In this document: one piece after another, positions 63,537-64,000 of the stretch
Position numbering within the stretch: the first letter of the stretch is position 1
Layout: each line of letters opens with the position of its first letter
Assembly: GCA_016706365.1 (NCBI GenBank)
Contig: JADJJU010000025.1
Span: forward strand, 62,001 to 126,000
Length of the DNA: 64,000 nucleotides
Origin: Saprospiraceae bacterium
GTDB taxonomy: Bacteria; Bacteroidota; Bacteroidia; Chitinophagales; Saprospiraceae
Direction: 5' to 3'
Notes under the pieces: generated by a model
The model's database searches: none
What the model saw: only the letters and a program-made list of their open reading frames with translations
What the model was told of the DNA's origin: nothing
Position numbers and translations under genes: made by a program

Positions 63537-64000
63537 ATGAATAATGAAATTCAACAAAAAATTGTACCTGATCCAAGTATAAATTATATATCAATTCCTG
63601 ATACTTATAACTTATTCAACAGACTCAAGTGCCTCATTACTTTGACCTTAGTTCTTGGTTTTAGTCTTTGGAGTTTAGACACAGAAGGTCAGATAGCAAC
63701 TCCTCCTCCAGGTACTTATCCAACACAGACAATGTCATTATCGGGCATACCCGCCAATCTTACAGTAAAAGAGTCATGGAGAGAGACAACTTCTACTTAT
63801 TATACTTATCCGCAATCATTTACAATTGCTGATTTTGATGCTTTGGATCTGACATTTATGACTCCATCCTTGTCTGATGATCGGGTAATTAGAGGAAGCA
63901 CTCCAAGTGATACATTGGTTTATATAAGACACGTATTGGATCCCGGAACTCAATTCAATGCACAATCACTTCCATATCAATTAATGGTACACCAAAATGA
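63537..64000 (+). CDS. Start of a secreted protein, open at the window edge
   Basis: ATG at 63,537, 154 complete codons in the window. A 27-residue polar leader precedes a hydrophobic segment (CLITLTLVLGFSLWSL, about 32-47), so the signal peptide is unusually far from the start or the real start is internal. The mature part (PPPGTYPTQTMSLSGIPANLTVKE, in two halves) is Ser/Thr-rich and beta-like. Probably another T9SS-exported surface protein, judged by region context; no domain can be named. Confidence 0.6.
   Translation, partial: MNNEIQQKIVPDPSINYISIPDTYNLFNRLKCLITLTLVLGFSLWSLDTEGQIATPPPGTYPTQTMSLSGIPANLTVKESWRETTSTYYTYPQSFTIADFDALDLTFMTPSLSDDRVIRGSTPSDTLVYIRHVLDPGTQFNAQSLPYQLMVHQN

Overview
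The window looks like a chromosomal piece from a member of the Bacteroidota, probably a Saprospiria-like environmental bacterium. The signs are type IX secretion (T9SS) C-terminal sorting domains of both kinds (type B, gliding-motility-associated, and type A), SprB-like repeats, a ResB/CcsA fusion for cytochrome c maturation, a short-form PurL, TAnnTTTG-like promoter boxes and few Shine-Dalgarno sequences. No rRNA, tRNA, CRISPR array, insertion sequence or phage gene was seen. The genus is an inference.

Layout. (1) 1-32,208, all on the minus strand: six very large secreted surface proteins, with modular Ig/PKD-, FN3- or P-domain-like architecture and type B sorting domains where the C-terminus is visible. 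Three of them (1-2,715; 3,056-7,916; 8,218-13,047) share a near-identical cassette of about 2.5 kb and form a mosaic family. The fourth (13,216-17,215) is broken. The last two (17,299-24,600; 24,898-32,208) are an older tandem duplication. (2) 32,455-33,063: a small outer-membrane barrel. (3) 33,086-37,349 (-): a partial kynurenine operon (ACMSD, kynureninase, kynurenine 3-monooxygenase, RidA-type deaminase). (4) 37,537-38,211: YggS/PLPBP. It is followed by a hairpin array and a stray copy of a type A sorting domain. (5) 38,829-41,936: CcsBA, the cytochrome c haem-lyase fusion. (6) 42,609-54,879 (-): an electron-transfer operon. In transcription order it holds a b-type membrane cytochrome, a membrane-anchored Fe-S/FAD oxidoreductase, a 23-haem cytochrome, a giant repeat cytochrome with about 77 CxxCH motifs (now split into five reading frames by indels), an outer-membrane barrel-like protein and an OB-fold-like lipoprotein. 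(7) 55,129-57,438 (-): an FG-GAP/VCBS-like secreted protein with a type A sorting domain. (8) 57,682-61,981 (+): a DUF2256 zinc-ribbon microprotein, oxidase subunit III, PurL (two frameshifts) and a TlpA/ResA-like thioredoxin lipoprotein. A terminator and a second hairpin array follow. (9) 62,315-64,000: a frameshifted HTH regulator, divergent from the start of another secreted protein.

How it fits together. CcsBA can mature the c-type cytochromes. The b cytochrome and FAD/Fe-S protein could feed electrons into two periplasmic cytochromes carrying about 100 haem sites, and the barrel could connect these to the outside; this is inferred from gene order. The most unusual items are the size of the haem array, two intergenic arrays of unrelated hairpins joined by a constant GGTGATGTC linker, and the mosaic, GC-richer cassette shared by the three surface genes.

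Quality caution. At least eleven one- or two-base indels break otherwise well-conserved reading frames, two of them in purL, which is normally essential for purine synthesis. Many are probably sequence-consensus errors rather than biology, and broken genes are described here both as fragments and as the gene they would form.
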